Part shown: piece by piece, positions 51,517-60,514 of the stretch
Position numbering within the stretch: the stretch's first letter is position 1
Layout of the letters: each line of letters opens with the position of its first letter
NCBI GenBank assembly: GCA_910573755.1
Contig: CAJTBO010000011.1
Coordinates: 90,630 to 154,629, forward strand
Reading direction: 5' to 3'
Source of the DNA: Lachnospiraceae bacterium
GTDB taxonomy: Bacteria > Bacillota > Clostridia > Lachnospirales > Lachnospiraceae
Length of the DNA: 64,000 bases
Position numbers and translations under genes: made by a program
The notes under the pieces: model-generated
Databases searched by the model: none
What the model was told of the DNA's origin: nothing
Seen by the model: only the letters and a program-made list of their open reading frames with translations

Positions 51517-53907
51517 TCAATGCTGCCATTCCGCATTTTCATTTCCGTAATGATACTGATACTCCCATTCTTTATCGAGTTTTATTTCCTCTCCCGCCTC
51601 CTGCATCATATCCTCCGTTTTATACTCCCTGACCTGATTCCCCAGTACATCATATTCCCTTATAACAGAAAATCCCCATCCATCTCCATTCAGATAATCC
51701 TCCCGTATCAGATTTCCCGCCTCGTCATAGGTATACTCTGCCGTATAGTTTGACCATGTATCATTCCCGCTCCTGGTGCTCTTTTCCTCCTTTACGGGAA
51801 GATTTTCCTCATTATAATCCCACAGCGTTATCACCTGAAAACAATTTTCCTCATCATCATTTCTATCATAATAAATCTCTTTTATCAGATTGTTTCTGTC
51901 ATCATATTCTCTCTCATAGACCGGATACGATTCTCCTCCATTCCCGGAAACATACGAAAACGCCACTGCATTTCCGTTTGCATCATAAGTGTAATCATAG
52001 CGTATCATGGCCCTGGCTTCCCCTGCCAGTATCTTTTCCGGAGACCAGAAAAGCGTATAATGGGCCTCTTCCAGAAGATTTCCCTCTTCATCCCATTTCT
52101 GTGCAATATAGTAAACAGGATCTTTTCCCGGCAGATAATCCGCCCTGTATTCTTTGTCAATCTGCATGTTATCCGTTATCAGACAGCATTCCCGCTCTGT
52201 AAAGACCTCTCCGTCATAAGCTTCCGTATAATAAATCTGATGCCCCTCTTCATCATAACCGCAGTTTACTTCATAAACATTTTTTCCCAGTACCGGATCA
52301 TATTCGGCCTTATAAAGCAAATTGCCTCTGTCATCATACTCCCGCTGCTCCTCCCGGATCTGCTGCTTTTCCTCTTCCCCGGCTTTCTGTTCCCAGGTCT
52401 CCACAAGGATCACATTCCCGTTTTTGTCATAACTGTTATAGACCCATCTGCTCTTCCCGTAAAAATACAACACATTCAGAATTTCCTGCCCCTTTTCATC
52501 ATACTCCGTGTATCGTTTTCTTTCCCCGTCAAGATACTCTATCACGCTCTCTATCCGGCACCTGGCAAGGATATCCTCCTTCTTATTTTGCATCCTCTGC
52601 AGAATATCCCTTCTGATCCCCTGCGTATCTTCCGCTCCTTGAGAAGCAGAATCCTCCTTCTGATCCTTTCCCGAAAAAGAATGCTCTTTCTGATCACTTC
52701 CGCCGGAATCTTCCCCGTTTCCCACCACAGTTTCTTCTCTCGAAAAAGTCTCCATCCCTTTCTCTAACAGCTCCACCGCCCCCATCGGGTCATCGTATCT
52801 CAGATAATATTCCACACACTCAAAATACCAGCCGGAAATATCTCTTTCATTCGTAAACAGATCCTGATAAAAAAACAGATTCTCATAATTTTGAATAACA
52901 CTGTCCAGATAACCGTCCGTCTTTGCCATGCCAAGCTGGGAAAGCAGCATTCCCTTCAGCGCTTCCTCATCCTCCGCGCTGTGCTCTCTGGCGGTACTAT
53001 ACGCCTGATATGCCCTGGACCACTCACCCTGCTCGTAATACCGCTCTGCCTCTTTCATATTTTTCCGGTACAGATAAGCATCGCTGCTGCAGTACTGCCG
53101 GATATAAACGCTCATCAAAAGAAACAAAACAACAAAAAGACCGCCTCCCGCCGCCGCACAGACTGCCCTCTTTTTCCTGCGCAGGCAGGAATCCTTTTCC
53201 TCCCCCGTCAGAAAAGCCGCCTGCTGCGCTTCCCTTCTGAAAAGTTCCTCCGCCTGTCTTTTCTGTTCTTTCCCATAGCCCAGTATGGCTTTCGGACAAT
53301 GTCCTGTAAACCACCTGACCGCCTCATCACAGGAGACATGGACATATATCCTGTGGCGTCTTCCGTCTTTCGTATGAAAATACAATGAAAAAAAGTGAAG
53401 ACCGGGAGAAATAACATTTTTCTCCATATTGGAATACTGAAAATCCGAATGCCCGATATAACCCCAGACAATATCCTTCAGTTCCACGATCTGCGGCGTT
53501 CCGAAAAAACACCTGTCCGAAAACAGAATGTATCCCTGCGCTTCATAGATCATCAGGCCCCCCGGATGCTTCTCCTGTGCCCGTCTCTCATAAAGTTCCC
53601 GTTTCGCCTCCTGCGGCATCTTTTCATATACACGCAGAAAACGCCGCTCTCCGATATGTACGGCAGTATAAACAAGCAGAGCCGGCACGCCGAGCACCGC
53701 CAGTCCCGGCAGCAGATAAACAGCATTTTGCACCTGAAACATGTCCTGTGCCACTTCCGCCGGATCCTCGCCGGCAGAGCCTGCGATCCCCAGCGTCAGT
53801 CCCAAAGACACCGCAAGGACCGCCAGAAATAACAGCATAGCTCCCAATATGATATATTTCTTTTTGTGATATATTAAAATTTCCGGCAGTTCGTTCTTCA
53901 ATATCAT
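51517..53907 (-). CDS. Membrane protein with TPR-like and YD-repeat regions, function unknown
   Basis: A 796-aa protein. Two N-terminal membrane helices (about 20-45 and 65-85) are followed by a soluble segment with a PH-like feel (SDRCFFGTPQIVELKDIVWGY), a third helix (about 245-270, AGGGLFVVLFLLMSVYI), a TPR-like helical part (MKEAERYYEQGEWSRAYQAYSTA), an acidic Ser/Glu/Lys linker (about 400-430), and about ten YD-type repeats (YDDRGNLLYKAEYD, YDANGNAVAF, YDEAGNLIRED) to the end. The repeats are probably on the outer side. The ATG overlaps the stop of the upstream ATPase as TAATG, implying translational coupling. It has no RHS core cap or toxin domain. Function not recognised. Confidence 0.75.
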   Translation of the reverse strand: MILKNELPEILIYHKKKYIILGAMLLFLAVLAVSLGLTLGIAGSAGEDPAEVAQDMFQVQNAVYLLPGLAVLGVPALLVYTAVHIGERRFLRVYEKMPQEAKRELYERRAQEKHPGGLMIYEAQGYILFSDRCFFGTPQIVELKDIVWGYIGHSDFQYSNMEKNVISPGLHFFSLYFHTKDGRRHRIYVHVSCDEAVRWFTGHCPKAILGYGKEQKRQAEELFRREAQQAAFLTGEEKDSCLRRKKRAVCAAAGGGLFVVLFLLMSVYIRQYCSSDAYLYRKNMKEAERYYEQGEWSRAYQAYSTAREHSAEDEEALKGMLLSQLGMAKTDGYLDSVIQNYENLFFYQDLFTNERDISGWYFECVEYYLRYDDPMGAVELLEKGMETFSREETVVGNGEDSGGSDQKEHSFSGKDQKEDSASQGAEDTQGIRRDILQRMQNKKEDILARCRIESVIEYLDGERKRYTEYDEKGQEILNVLYFYGKSRWVYNSYDKNGNVILVETWEQKAGEEEKQQIREEQREYDDRGNLLYKAEYDPVLGKNVYEVNCGYDEEGHQIYYTEAYDGEVFTERECCLITDNMQIDKEYRADYLPGKDPVYYIAQKWDEEGNLLEEAHYTLFWSPEKILAGEARAMIRYDYTYDANGNAVAFSYVSGNGGESYPVYEREYDDRNNLIKEIYYDRNDDEENCFQVITLWDYNEENLPVKEEKSTRSGNDTWSNYTAEYTYDEAGNLIREDYLNGDGWGFSVIREYDVLGNQVREYKTEDMMQEAGEEIKLDKEWEYQYHYGNENAEWQH

Positions 53908-55211
53908 TACACCAGACTTTCCATACAAAATACTGCATATAAAGGCACCGACTTTATACCATCAGCCATCCCGAAATTTTTTCCGGATATCCGGATCACA
54001 TATTCCGGATGATATTTTTCGCGATACACCATCAGGCTTTTCGCCTTCACATGTTCTCCTGCTTTACACTCCACCGGTATCACATGCTCCCCCAGCGTCA
54101 GCAAAAAATCCACTTCCGAAATACCGTCAGATTCCCAGTAAAATAATTCATGTCCCTGGCTTTTTAACGCGCATGCAACATAATTTTCCGTAAATATTCC
54201 CCTGAAAAACTCACTTTCATTTCCCAAAAGCCGCTTTAACGTCATTCCGGTACGGGCAGACAATAAACCCATATCACTGTAATAAAGTTTAAACGCTGTC
54301 AGATCCTGATATGCAGCAGAAGGCAGATACCCTTGTGAACACCTTGTACACTTGTAAACAATTCCGGCTTTGATCAGCCAGTCGATCGAATCGCCATACT
54401 GCGAAGCCCTTGCCCCCTGTTTGATCAGCTTATATTGAAATTTCTTACTGTCTTTTGCAAGCTGCACCGGAAGCGAATCGTATGCCGCGTAAATCTTCAC
54501 CGTATCCCCTGCCTGCGCATATTTCGCCATATCTGCAACATAGGAATCCAGTATCATCTGACGTATTTCATCCTGCATCAACGTGGGATGCTCAGACGTA
54601 TCTGACAATACTGCCGCCGGCATACCGCCGACAATACAATAATGATAATATTCCTGCAGCGCTTCCTGATGAAGCATCTCCTGCATCTGCCTGTTATCGC
54701 TGAAATGCTCCCTGATCGTGTCCGCAAGCATCCCTTTCCCCTTCGCCCACAGATACTCTTCAAAATCCATCGGATACATTGTCAGCATCTGTACTTTGCC
54801 TACCGGAAAAGAATATCCCTCTCTGTTTACCGCCACTCCAAGAAGGCTCCCGGCAGCAATCACATGATATTCCGGCGCTTCCTCCGCAAAATATTTCAAA
54901 GAAGCCAGCGCCCTTTCACACATCTGTATTTCATCAAATATGATAAGTGTTTCATCCGGTATAACAGGCTGATGATAATATTTTTCCAATATGCCGACGA
55001 CCGCATCCGCATGGATATCGGTCTGAAAAAAATCACTTATTATCTCGTCCGCTTCAAAATTAACATAGATGGTATTTCTAAAATACTCCGCCCCGAGCCT
55101 TTTCATCATATATGTTTTTCCGACCTGCCTCGCTCCATAAATCAGAAGCGGCATGCGTCCTGCAGTCATCTTTCTCCATTTCAGCAGCCCGGACAATATT
55201 TTTCTCCGCAT
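53907..55211 (-). CDS. AAA ATPase with DUF4143 domain
   Basis: A 434-aa protein of the AAA_14/DUF4143 group. Walker A is YGARQVGKTYMMK (about residue 24-36), Walker B with sensor region is LIIFDEIQMCERALASLKYF (about 88-107), and AGSLLGVAV follows. The C-terminal DUF4143 domain (about 205-400) contains WESDGISEVDFLLTLGEHVIPVECKAG, a PD-(D/E)XK-like nuclease fold signature (D, then E-x-K). Cellular role unknown; such genes are common and often mobile. It is translationally coupled to the YD-repeat membrane protein downstream. Confidence 0.9.
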   Translation of the reverse strand: MRRKILSGLLKWRKMTAGRMPLLIYGARQVGKTYMMKRLGAEYFRNTIYVNFEADEIISDFFQTDIHADAVVGILEKYYHQPVIPDETLIIFDEIQMCERALASLKYFAEEAPEYHVIAAGSLLGVAVNREGYSFPVGKVQMLTMYPMDFEEYLWAKGKGMLADTIREHFSDNRQMQEMLHQEALQEYYHYCIVGGMPAAVLSDTSEHPTLMQDEIRQMILDSYVADMAKYAQAGDTVKIYAAYDSLPVQLAKDSKKFQYKLIKQGARASQYGDSIDWLIKAGIVYKCTRCSQGYLPSAAYQDLTAFKLYYSDMGLLSARTGMTLKRLLGNESEFFRGIFTENYVACALKSQGHELFYWESDGISEVDFLLTLGEHVIPVECKAGEHVKAKSLMVYREKYHPEYVIRISGKNFGMADGIKSVPLYAVFCMESLV

Positions 55212-55333
55212 AAATATCCCCTTTCAGATGCCCTGTTATACTGATATCATATCAACCAAAAGGGGATTCGTCAAGTTTAATGTAAATTTTCACATTTTTT
55301 CAAACTAATAAATGCAATTTTATGCTTTCATCT

Positions 55334-58099
55334 TCATTCAGCCCGCCCAATCCATATCCTGTCTATCTGCATCCCGCTCTGGGCAAAATACAGCTTCAGG
55401 TAATTACGGGTATTTGTGAAGGACTCTGACAACTGTTCTATCTCCACATATCTTCCCCCTGTCCCGTTCAGGGTAAAGGTTCTTTGCAGCGTTCCGTTTA
55501 CAAAAATGGACATCGGCACCTGCGCAATGTCAGAGGCATCCACTTTTACCCTGAAACGTATCAGATACCGGCAGTTTTCCTCCGTCTGTATCCCGCAAAC
55601 AAAGGAACTTCCCATCCGGGTATCGATATCCTTTCCGTCCAGTTCCAGCTTTCCGTTCAGCGTATACCACTCTATATCAGGATCTGCCTGATCCTCTTTC
55701 GCCAACGCTTCGGCAGCCTCGAGTTCCTCCCTGCTCTGCCGCCCCAGACTTCTGTCCATCACGGGAAGACGCATCAGCACACGCAGGATATTCCCTGCGC
55801 ACCTTGCCAGATCATCCCGCTTTAATGTACCGTTCTCAAGGCTTTCCTCCAGATCATCCCCGTTGGAATTATGCTCCGCATCCTGCGCCACCATATAAAT
55901 GTCATTCTGGCTCCGCACCATGGCGGCGGTATTTTTTATGGAAGGCTCCCCGCCCTCCTCATTGATATCCGCCCACCAGTCCGTCATGGCAATACCGTCA
56001 AACCGCCATTCGTTCCTGAGGATCGTCGTGAGCAGATCATAATTCCCGGCAGTCCAGAGGCCGTTGATCCCGCCGTAGGTTGTCATAACCGCAAAGGCAC
56101 CGCCTTCTTTTACCGCGATCTCAAACCCCTTCAGGTAAATTTCCCGCAGCGCCCTCTCCGAAACCACGGCGTTATACTTTTTACGGTTAAATTCCTGATT
56201 ATTTGCCGCAAAATGCTTCAGCGCCCCGGTAACCTGATACCGCGCCATTCCCCTGAGCTGTGCCGCAGCCATCTTCCCGGTGAGCAGGGGGTCTTCCGAA
56301 AAATATTCAAAATTTCTTCCGTTCAGAGGATGCCTGTGGATATTCATGCCCGGCCCCAGCAAGATATCAATATGGTTCTTTCTCAGTTCCGCCCCTTCCA
56401 GCGTATAAAGCTGCTCCACCAGTTCCTCATTGAAACTGCACGCCAGACAGGTCCCGTTGGGCAGGCTGAAGGCATAGGCGCCGCAGTCCATCCGGATACC
56501 GGAAGGCCCGTCCGCACAGCATCCGCATGGAATCCCGTACTCCTCCAACGCTTTCGTAACGCCGCCGAACGCCGCCGCCGTTCCCGGCGTTACTTTAGCG
56601 GAACACATTCCCTCTCCCCGCACGATACCGCACAGCTCCTTATCGCTCAACTGCGCGAGAAACGTATCAAGAGCCACCTTCTTGTCATAAACATCAGACA
56701 GCTTATACCCCTTATCACCGGTACAGGGCAGTTCCGTCTTCTGCTCCCTGCCGCTCCTTTCCGCCATACTGTAAGTACGCAGAGGCGCTTCCTCCCAAGA
56801 AACAGCAAACTTTCCGTCCTGTTTTACTTCCGGCTTCATCCGTTCAAAAGCTTCCACCGGCGCCAGCGCTTCCGTGCACCGCTCTGTCACCTCAGGCTTC
56901 TCTATTTCCATACTGCCCAGACAGACTGCACTTCTGACATCGGTTCCCGCATAAAACCGGTAAGTCCCCTCCTCCAGCACATAACAGGACTTATGTCCTG
57001 TCACGCCGCTGTCGTCGTAAGAAGCGATCGAACTGTTCTTTACCTCTATTGTCAATTCCTGTTCTTCCCCCGGCAAAAGACACCCGGTTTTGGCAAAAGC
57101 CGCCAGTGCGCGCGCCGGTTTTCCAAGTTTTCCCTGGGGTGCCTCCACATAGATCTGCACAACCTCTTTTCCTGCCGCATCGCCCGTGTTCTTTACGCGG
57201 ACATAAAACATGCCGCCCTCTTTTCCGGCTTCCATCCTGCCGCTCAGTGCAAAGGAAGTATAGGAAAGCCCGAAGCCAAAGGGATAAAGCACCTTCTCCT
57301 TCGCCTCCCGGAAAGTCTCAAAATAGCGATAGCCCACATAAATATCTTCCGCGTACCGATCACCGTCCGCACCGCCGAAATTCGCCGCGGAAGGGTAATC
57401 CTCCACAGACAGGGCGATCGTATCCGTCAGCTTGCCGCAAGGATTCATCCGCCCCATCAGCACCTCCGCAGCCGCATGTCCGCCTTCCATACCGCCCTGC
57501 CATACATATAAGACCGCCTGAGGGTCATAGGCTTTCACCCATTTCATGTCAATGATATTTCCCACATTCAGCACGACGATCACTCTGTCAAAAGCGGCGC
57601 ACACCCGCTCCATCATCTTCTCTTCCTCCCCGGAAAGATAAAAGCTGCCCGCTTCCTTTTTGGCATCCCGGTCCTCCCCGGCAGTCCGCCCGATGATCAC
57701 AAGTGCCGCATCATTTACTTTCGCCGCCCTTTCCACGATCCCACCGCTCAACGGCATCTCCTGCTGGCTCCACGGCTCCTGCGCCCATCCGCTTCCGAAA
57801 TCATAGGGATGTTCCATGATCCAGTCTCTGTATACCTGTTCCAGTTCCTGATCGATTTCCAGATTTTCTTCTTTCAAGGCATCCAGTATCCCCACCACAT
57901 ATTTCGTATTGATCATTCCGCCCGAACCGGTGCCGCTCTTATAATAATCAAACTGAATCCTTCCGAATACCGCCAGCTTCATTCCCTCCTGCAAAGGAAG
58001 CGCTTTTTTATCATTTTTCAGAAGCACGGCGCCCTCCGCCGCCGCTTTTACCGCCGTCCCGGCATACGCTTTCCAGTCTATCACATATCTGTTTCCCAT
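55334..58099 (-). CDS. Glycoside hydrolase family 3 beta-glucosidase, reversed domain order
   Basis: A 921-aa GH3 enzyme for beta-linked sugars, probably cytoplasmic (no signal peptide). The parts occur in the reverse of the usual order: first the alpha/beta sandwich (about 15-265, with AVLYVWQGGMEGGHAAAEVL), then an FnIII-like domain (about 310-420, YPFGFGLSYTSFALS), and last the TIM-barrel domain (about 500-790: CADGPSGIRMDC, LGPGMNIHRHPLNGRNFEYFSEDP, GALKHFAANNQE) with the nucleophile Asp in IAMTDWWAD. A C-terminal beta-sandwich tail follows (about 800-921). This layout is known from Ruminococcus albus and Butyrivibrio beta-glucosidases. RBS GGGAGG. Confidence 0.93.
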   Translation of the reverse strand: MGNRYVIDWKAYAGTAVKAAAEGAVLLKNDKKALPLQEGMKLAVFGRIQFDYYKSGTGSGGMINTKYVVGILDALKEENLEIDQELEQVYRDWIMEHPYDFGSGWAQEPWSQQEMPLSGGIVERAAKVNDAALVIIGRTAGEDRDAKKEAGSFYLSGEEEKMMERVCAAFDRVIVVLNVGNIIDMKWVKAYDPQAVLYVWQGGMEGGHAAAEVLMGRMNPCGKLTDTIALSVEDYPSAANFGGADGDRYAEDIYVGYRYFETFREAKEKVLYPFGFGLSYTSFALSGRMEAGKEGGMFYVRVKNTGDAAGKEVVQIYVEAPQGKLGKPARALAAFAKTGCLLPGEEQELTIEVKNSSIASYDDSGVTGHKSCYVLEEGTYRFYAGTDVRSAVCLGSMEIEKPEVTERCTEALAPVEAFERMKPEVKQDGKFAVSWEEAPLRTYSMAERSGREQKTELPCTGDKGYKLSDVYDKKVALDTFLAQLSDKELCGIVRGEGMCSAKVTPGTAAAFGGVTKALEEYGIPCGCCADGPSGIRMDCGAYAFSLPNGTCLACSFNEELVEQLYTLEGAELRKNHIDILLGPGMNIHRHPLNGRNFEYFSEDPLLTGKMAAAQLRGMARYQVTGALKHFAANNQEFNRKKYNAVVSERALREIYLKGFEIAVKEGGAFAVMTTYGGINGLWTAGNYDLLTTILRNEWRFDGIAMTDWWADINEEGGEPSIKNTAAMVRSQNDIYMVAQDAEHNSNGDDLEESLENGTLKRDDLARCAGNILRVLMRLPVMDRSLGRQSREELEAAEALAKEDQADPDIEWYTLNGKLELDGKDIDTRMGSSFVCGIQTEENCRYLIRFRVKVDASDIAQVPMSIFVNGTLQRTFTLNGTGGRYVEIEQLSESFTNTRNYLKLYFAQSGMQIDRIWIGRAE

Positions 58100-58243
58100 T
58101 TTTACCGATCCTCCCTGTTTTTATTTTACATCGTATATACATTTTCGTATGGCAAAATACCACTTTCCTCCAACTTACAATATCATTTGATATATTTCCG
58201 AAAGTTACCGTGATGATTTAGCCCAAAACAGAACTATTACAAA

Positions 58244-58834
58244 TTACTGCTCCCTCAGATTCCCTCTCCTGATATTCTCTTTTATGATCTGATCCGTCAC
58301 CTCAAACAGCTTCTCGGATCCCAGCTTTGTCTTTCCCTGCCTTCCGTACACCTGCTTTGCGCTCACATCATGCCCTTTCCAGTCGCCGCCTTCGTTGCTG
58401 TTGTTTAAAATAAGCGGCTGCAGATTATCCATCGCATGGGCAAACTTCGCCTCCGCCGTCTCATACGCCTCAAACTCGTCAAACAGAGCGATCAGTTCCT
58501 GCTTCTGATCCTCCGGCAGAAGGGAATATATCTTTTCCTTCGCCGCGTCTTCCCGGCTTTTCTGCGTTTTCTTTGCCTCCTCATCATAAGTATAGGTATC
58601 CCCCGCCTCGATCTCCACAATATCATGAATCAGGCACATCAGCATTACCTTCGTGATATCCACTTCCTCATTGGCATATTCCCGCAGCAGATACGCCATC
58701 ACCGCCATATGCCATGAATGTTCCGCATCGTTTTCATTTCGTCCGTGCCCCGATAAATGAGTCTGCCGAAAGATATTCTTTTCCTTGTCAATCTCCAGCG
58801 CAAAATCCAGCTGCTTTTTTAATCTCTCGTCCAC
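58244..58834 (-). CDS. HD-domain hydrolase (YfbR/HDDC2-like)
   Basis: A 196-aa metal-dependent phosphohydrolase. The HD motif is visible as AEHSWHMAVMAYLL (His 38) and MCLIHDIVEIEAGD (His-Asp about 68-69), with a distal Asp near residue 130 (AHAMDNLQPLI). Relatives dephosphorylate deoxynucleoside monophosphates (5'-nucleotidase type); the substrate here is inferred. It lies directly downstream of rnfA on the same strand (69 bp), and may be co-transcribed with the rnf genes. Confidence 0.88.
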   Translation of the reverse strand: MDERLKKQLDFALEIDKEKNIFRQTHLSGHGRNENDAEHSWHMAVMAYLLREYANEEVDITKVMLMCLIHDIVEIEAGDTYTYDEEAKKTQKSREDAAKEKIYSLLPEDQKQELIALFDEFEAYETAEAKFAHAMDNLQPLILNNSNEGGDWKGHDVSAKQVYGRQGKTKLGSEKLFEVTDQIIKENIRRGNLREQ

Positions 58835-58902
58835 TTTCCTCCATCCTTTCTACAGAAAAACAGGGACAAATCCTGCCCCTGTCGCCCTTCTGTTATTATT
58901 TC

Positions 58903-59487
58903 TCACAACAGCCCCGAAAACCCGCAGAACGCGATTGCCATCAGCCCCGCTGTAATCAGTACGATAGGCATCCCCTTAAAGGATTCCGGCACATCATTAT
59001 AGACCATCTTCTCCCGCAGTCCCGCCAGGATCACGATAGCGATCGTAAAGCCTACCGCTGTCGCAAAGCCGTTGACAACGCTCTTTAAAATCCCGTACTG
59101 CTTCGTCACATTGGTCAGCGCCACGCCGAGCACCGCACAGTTTGTCGTGATCAGCGGCAGGTAGATCCCCAGCGACTGATAGAGAGACGGAATGAACTTC
59201 TTTAAAAACATCTCCACAAACTGCACCAGCGCCGCGATAACAAGTATAAAAACTATAGTCTGCAAATATTCAATATGCAGCGGCACCAGCATAAACCGAT
59301 AGATCGCTGCCGCCACCAGAGAAGATATCGTGATAACAAATATGATCGCCGCTCCCATGCCTGCCGCCGTCTCCGTCTTCTTGGACACCCCGAGGAACGG
59401 ACAGAGCCCCAGAAACTGACTCAGCACAACATTGCTCACCAAAGAGGAACCGATCAAAATAATCAATAAATCTTTTACTGTTTCCAT
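58903..59487 (-). CDS. rnfA: Rnf complex subunit A
   Basis: A 194-aa integral membrane subunit of Rnf with six membrane helices. Landmarks are SNVVLSQFLGLCPFLGVSKK at the N-terminus (with a conserved Cys thought to bind the membrane FeS centre) and LITTNCAVLGVAL in the middle (second conserved Cys). The start at 59487 has GGAGG 6 nt upstream. An open-frame extension runs another 70 codons into the 103-bp repeats and is judged spurious. It follows rnfE after 322 bp, almost all of it repeat. Confidence 0.96.
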   Translation of the reverse strand: METVKDLLIILIGSSLVSNVVLSQFLGLCPFLGVSKKTETAAGMGAAIIFVITISSLVAAAIYRFMLVPLHIEYLQTIVFILVIAALVQFVEMFLKKFIPSLYQSLGIYLPLITTNCAVLGVALTNVTKQYGILKSVVNGFATAVGFTIAIVILAGLREKMVYNDVPESFKGMPIVLITAGLMAIAFCGFSGLL

Positions 59488-59498
59488 GCGTAACCTCC

Positions 59499-59807
59499 AT
59501 TCCAGTACCGCATATTCTCTCCCAGCGCCTCTCCACTCAGAGTAATTCCCGGCTGCTTCGCATCCGTAAATTCTCTGGGGCGCTGTACGTTCATATGCTG
59601 TATTCCAGTACCGCATATTCTCTCCCAGCGCCTCTCCACTCAGAGTAATTCCCGGCTGCTTCGCATCCGTAAATTCTCCGGGGCGCTGTACGTTCATATG
59701 CTGTATTCCAGTACCGCATATTCTCTCCCAGCGCCTCTCCGCTCAGAGTAATTCCCGGCTGCTTCGCATCCGTAAATTCTCTGGGGCGCTGTACGTTCAT
59801 ATGCTGT
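59499..59807 (-). repeat. 103-bp tandem repeat, three copies, between rnfE and rnfA
   Basis: Units start at 59499, 59602 and 59705 and are nearly identical (a few substitutions such as CTCTGGGG/CTCCGGGG). They fill the whole space from the rnfA RBS to the rnfE stop. Each unit has complementary arms (CAGCGCC with GGCGCTG, and CAGAG with CTCTG) and could fold in the mRNA. 103 is not a multiple of 3, so it is not a coding repeat. Confidence 0.93.
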
Positions 59808-59809
59808 AT

Positions 59810-60514
59810 TTACTCTGCTTCCGTATCATAAAATTTCCTTCTGCCGCAGCCTTCTTCCCCGCAGTTCATGCAGTCCTCGCTGCAGCCGGAACCGACCTTA
59901 CTCATATCTTTTCCTCTCTTCTCCCCCGCAATCTTGATCTTGTTCTGCAGGGCGGTCAGCGCCGCCAGCACAAAGAACGCGCCGGGAGCCATGACGAAGA
60001 TCGCGCAGGGCACATAGGATGAAGGCATCACGGAAAATCCGAAGATCCTGCCGGAACCGATCAGTTCACGCACCGCACCGATACAGGTCAGCGCAAAGGA
60101 AAAGCCAAGCCCCATGCCGATGCCGTCAAACAACGAAGGCAGCACCGGATTTTTGGAAGCGTAAGCTTCCGCCCTTCCCAGAATAATGCAGTTTACCACG
60201 ATCAGCGGAATATAAATGCCAAGTGCCTCATAAAGCGAAGGCAGAAAACCTTCCAGAAGCAGTTCCATCATTGTCACAAAAGAGGCGATGATCACAATAA
60301 AAGCCGGTATACGCACCTTATCGGGAATGATATTCCGCAATAAAGAAATGATCATATTGCTGAGCGCCAGCACCACCATCGTGGTCAGCCCCATCCCCAG
60401 ACCGTTCATAGCGGAAGTTGTCACCGCCAGCGTCGGGCACATACCGAGCATCAGTACAAAGGTGGGATTTTCTTTAAACAGGCCGTTTACCAGCCTGGAT
60501 TTTATTTCACTCAT
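59810..60514 (-). CDS. rnfE: Rnf complex subunit E, with Cys-rich C-terminal tail
   Basis: A 234-aa integral membrane subunit with six helices, paralogous to RnfA. Landmarks are NPTFVLMLGMCPTLAVTTSA and LIVVNCIILGRAEAYASKN, with the two conserved Cys. The start overlaps the rnfG stop (ATGA). It extends past the usual end of the membrane part with about 35 residues containing GCSEDCMNCGEEGCGRRKF (C-x3-C-x2-C-x4-C), which looks like an extra metal site. Confidence 0.96.
   Translation of the reverse strand: MSEIKSRLVNGLFKENPTFVLMLGMCPTLAVTTSAMNGLGMGLTTMVVLALSNMIISLLRNIIPDKVRIPAFIVIIASFVTMMELLLEGFLPSLYEALGIYIPLIVVNCIILGRAEAYASKNPVLPSLFDGIGMGLGFSFALTCIGAVRELIGSGRIFGFSVMPSSYVPCAIFVMAPGAFFVLAALTALQNKIKIAGEKRGKDMSKVGSGCSEDCMNCGEEGCGRRKFYDTEAE

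Noticed and set aside
55871..57511. A 546-codon open frame opposite the GH3 gene
   Set aside because: It lies antisense to a clear GH3 gene, lacks an RBS and has the composition expected of a complementary-strand shadow.
59499..59807. The 103-bp repeats as coding sequence (an open frame runs through them on the minus strand, continuing into rnfA)
   Set aside because: The period is not a multiple of three, the product is not conserved between units, and rnfA has a proper RBS and family start after the repeats.
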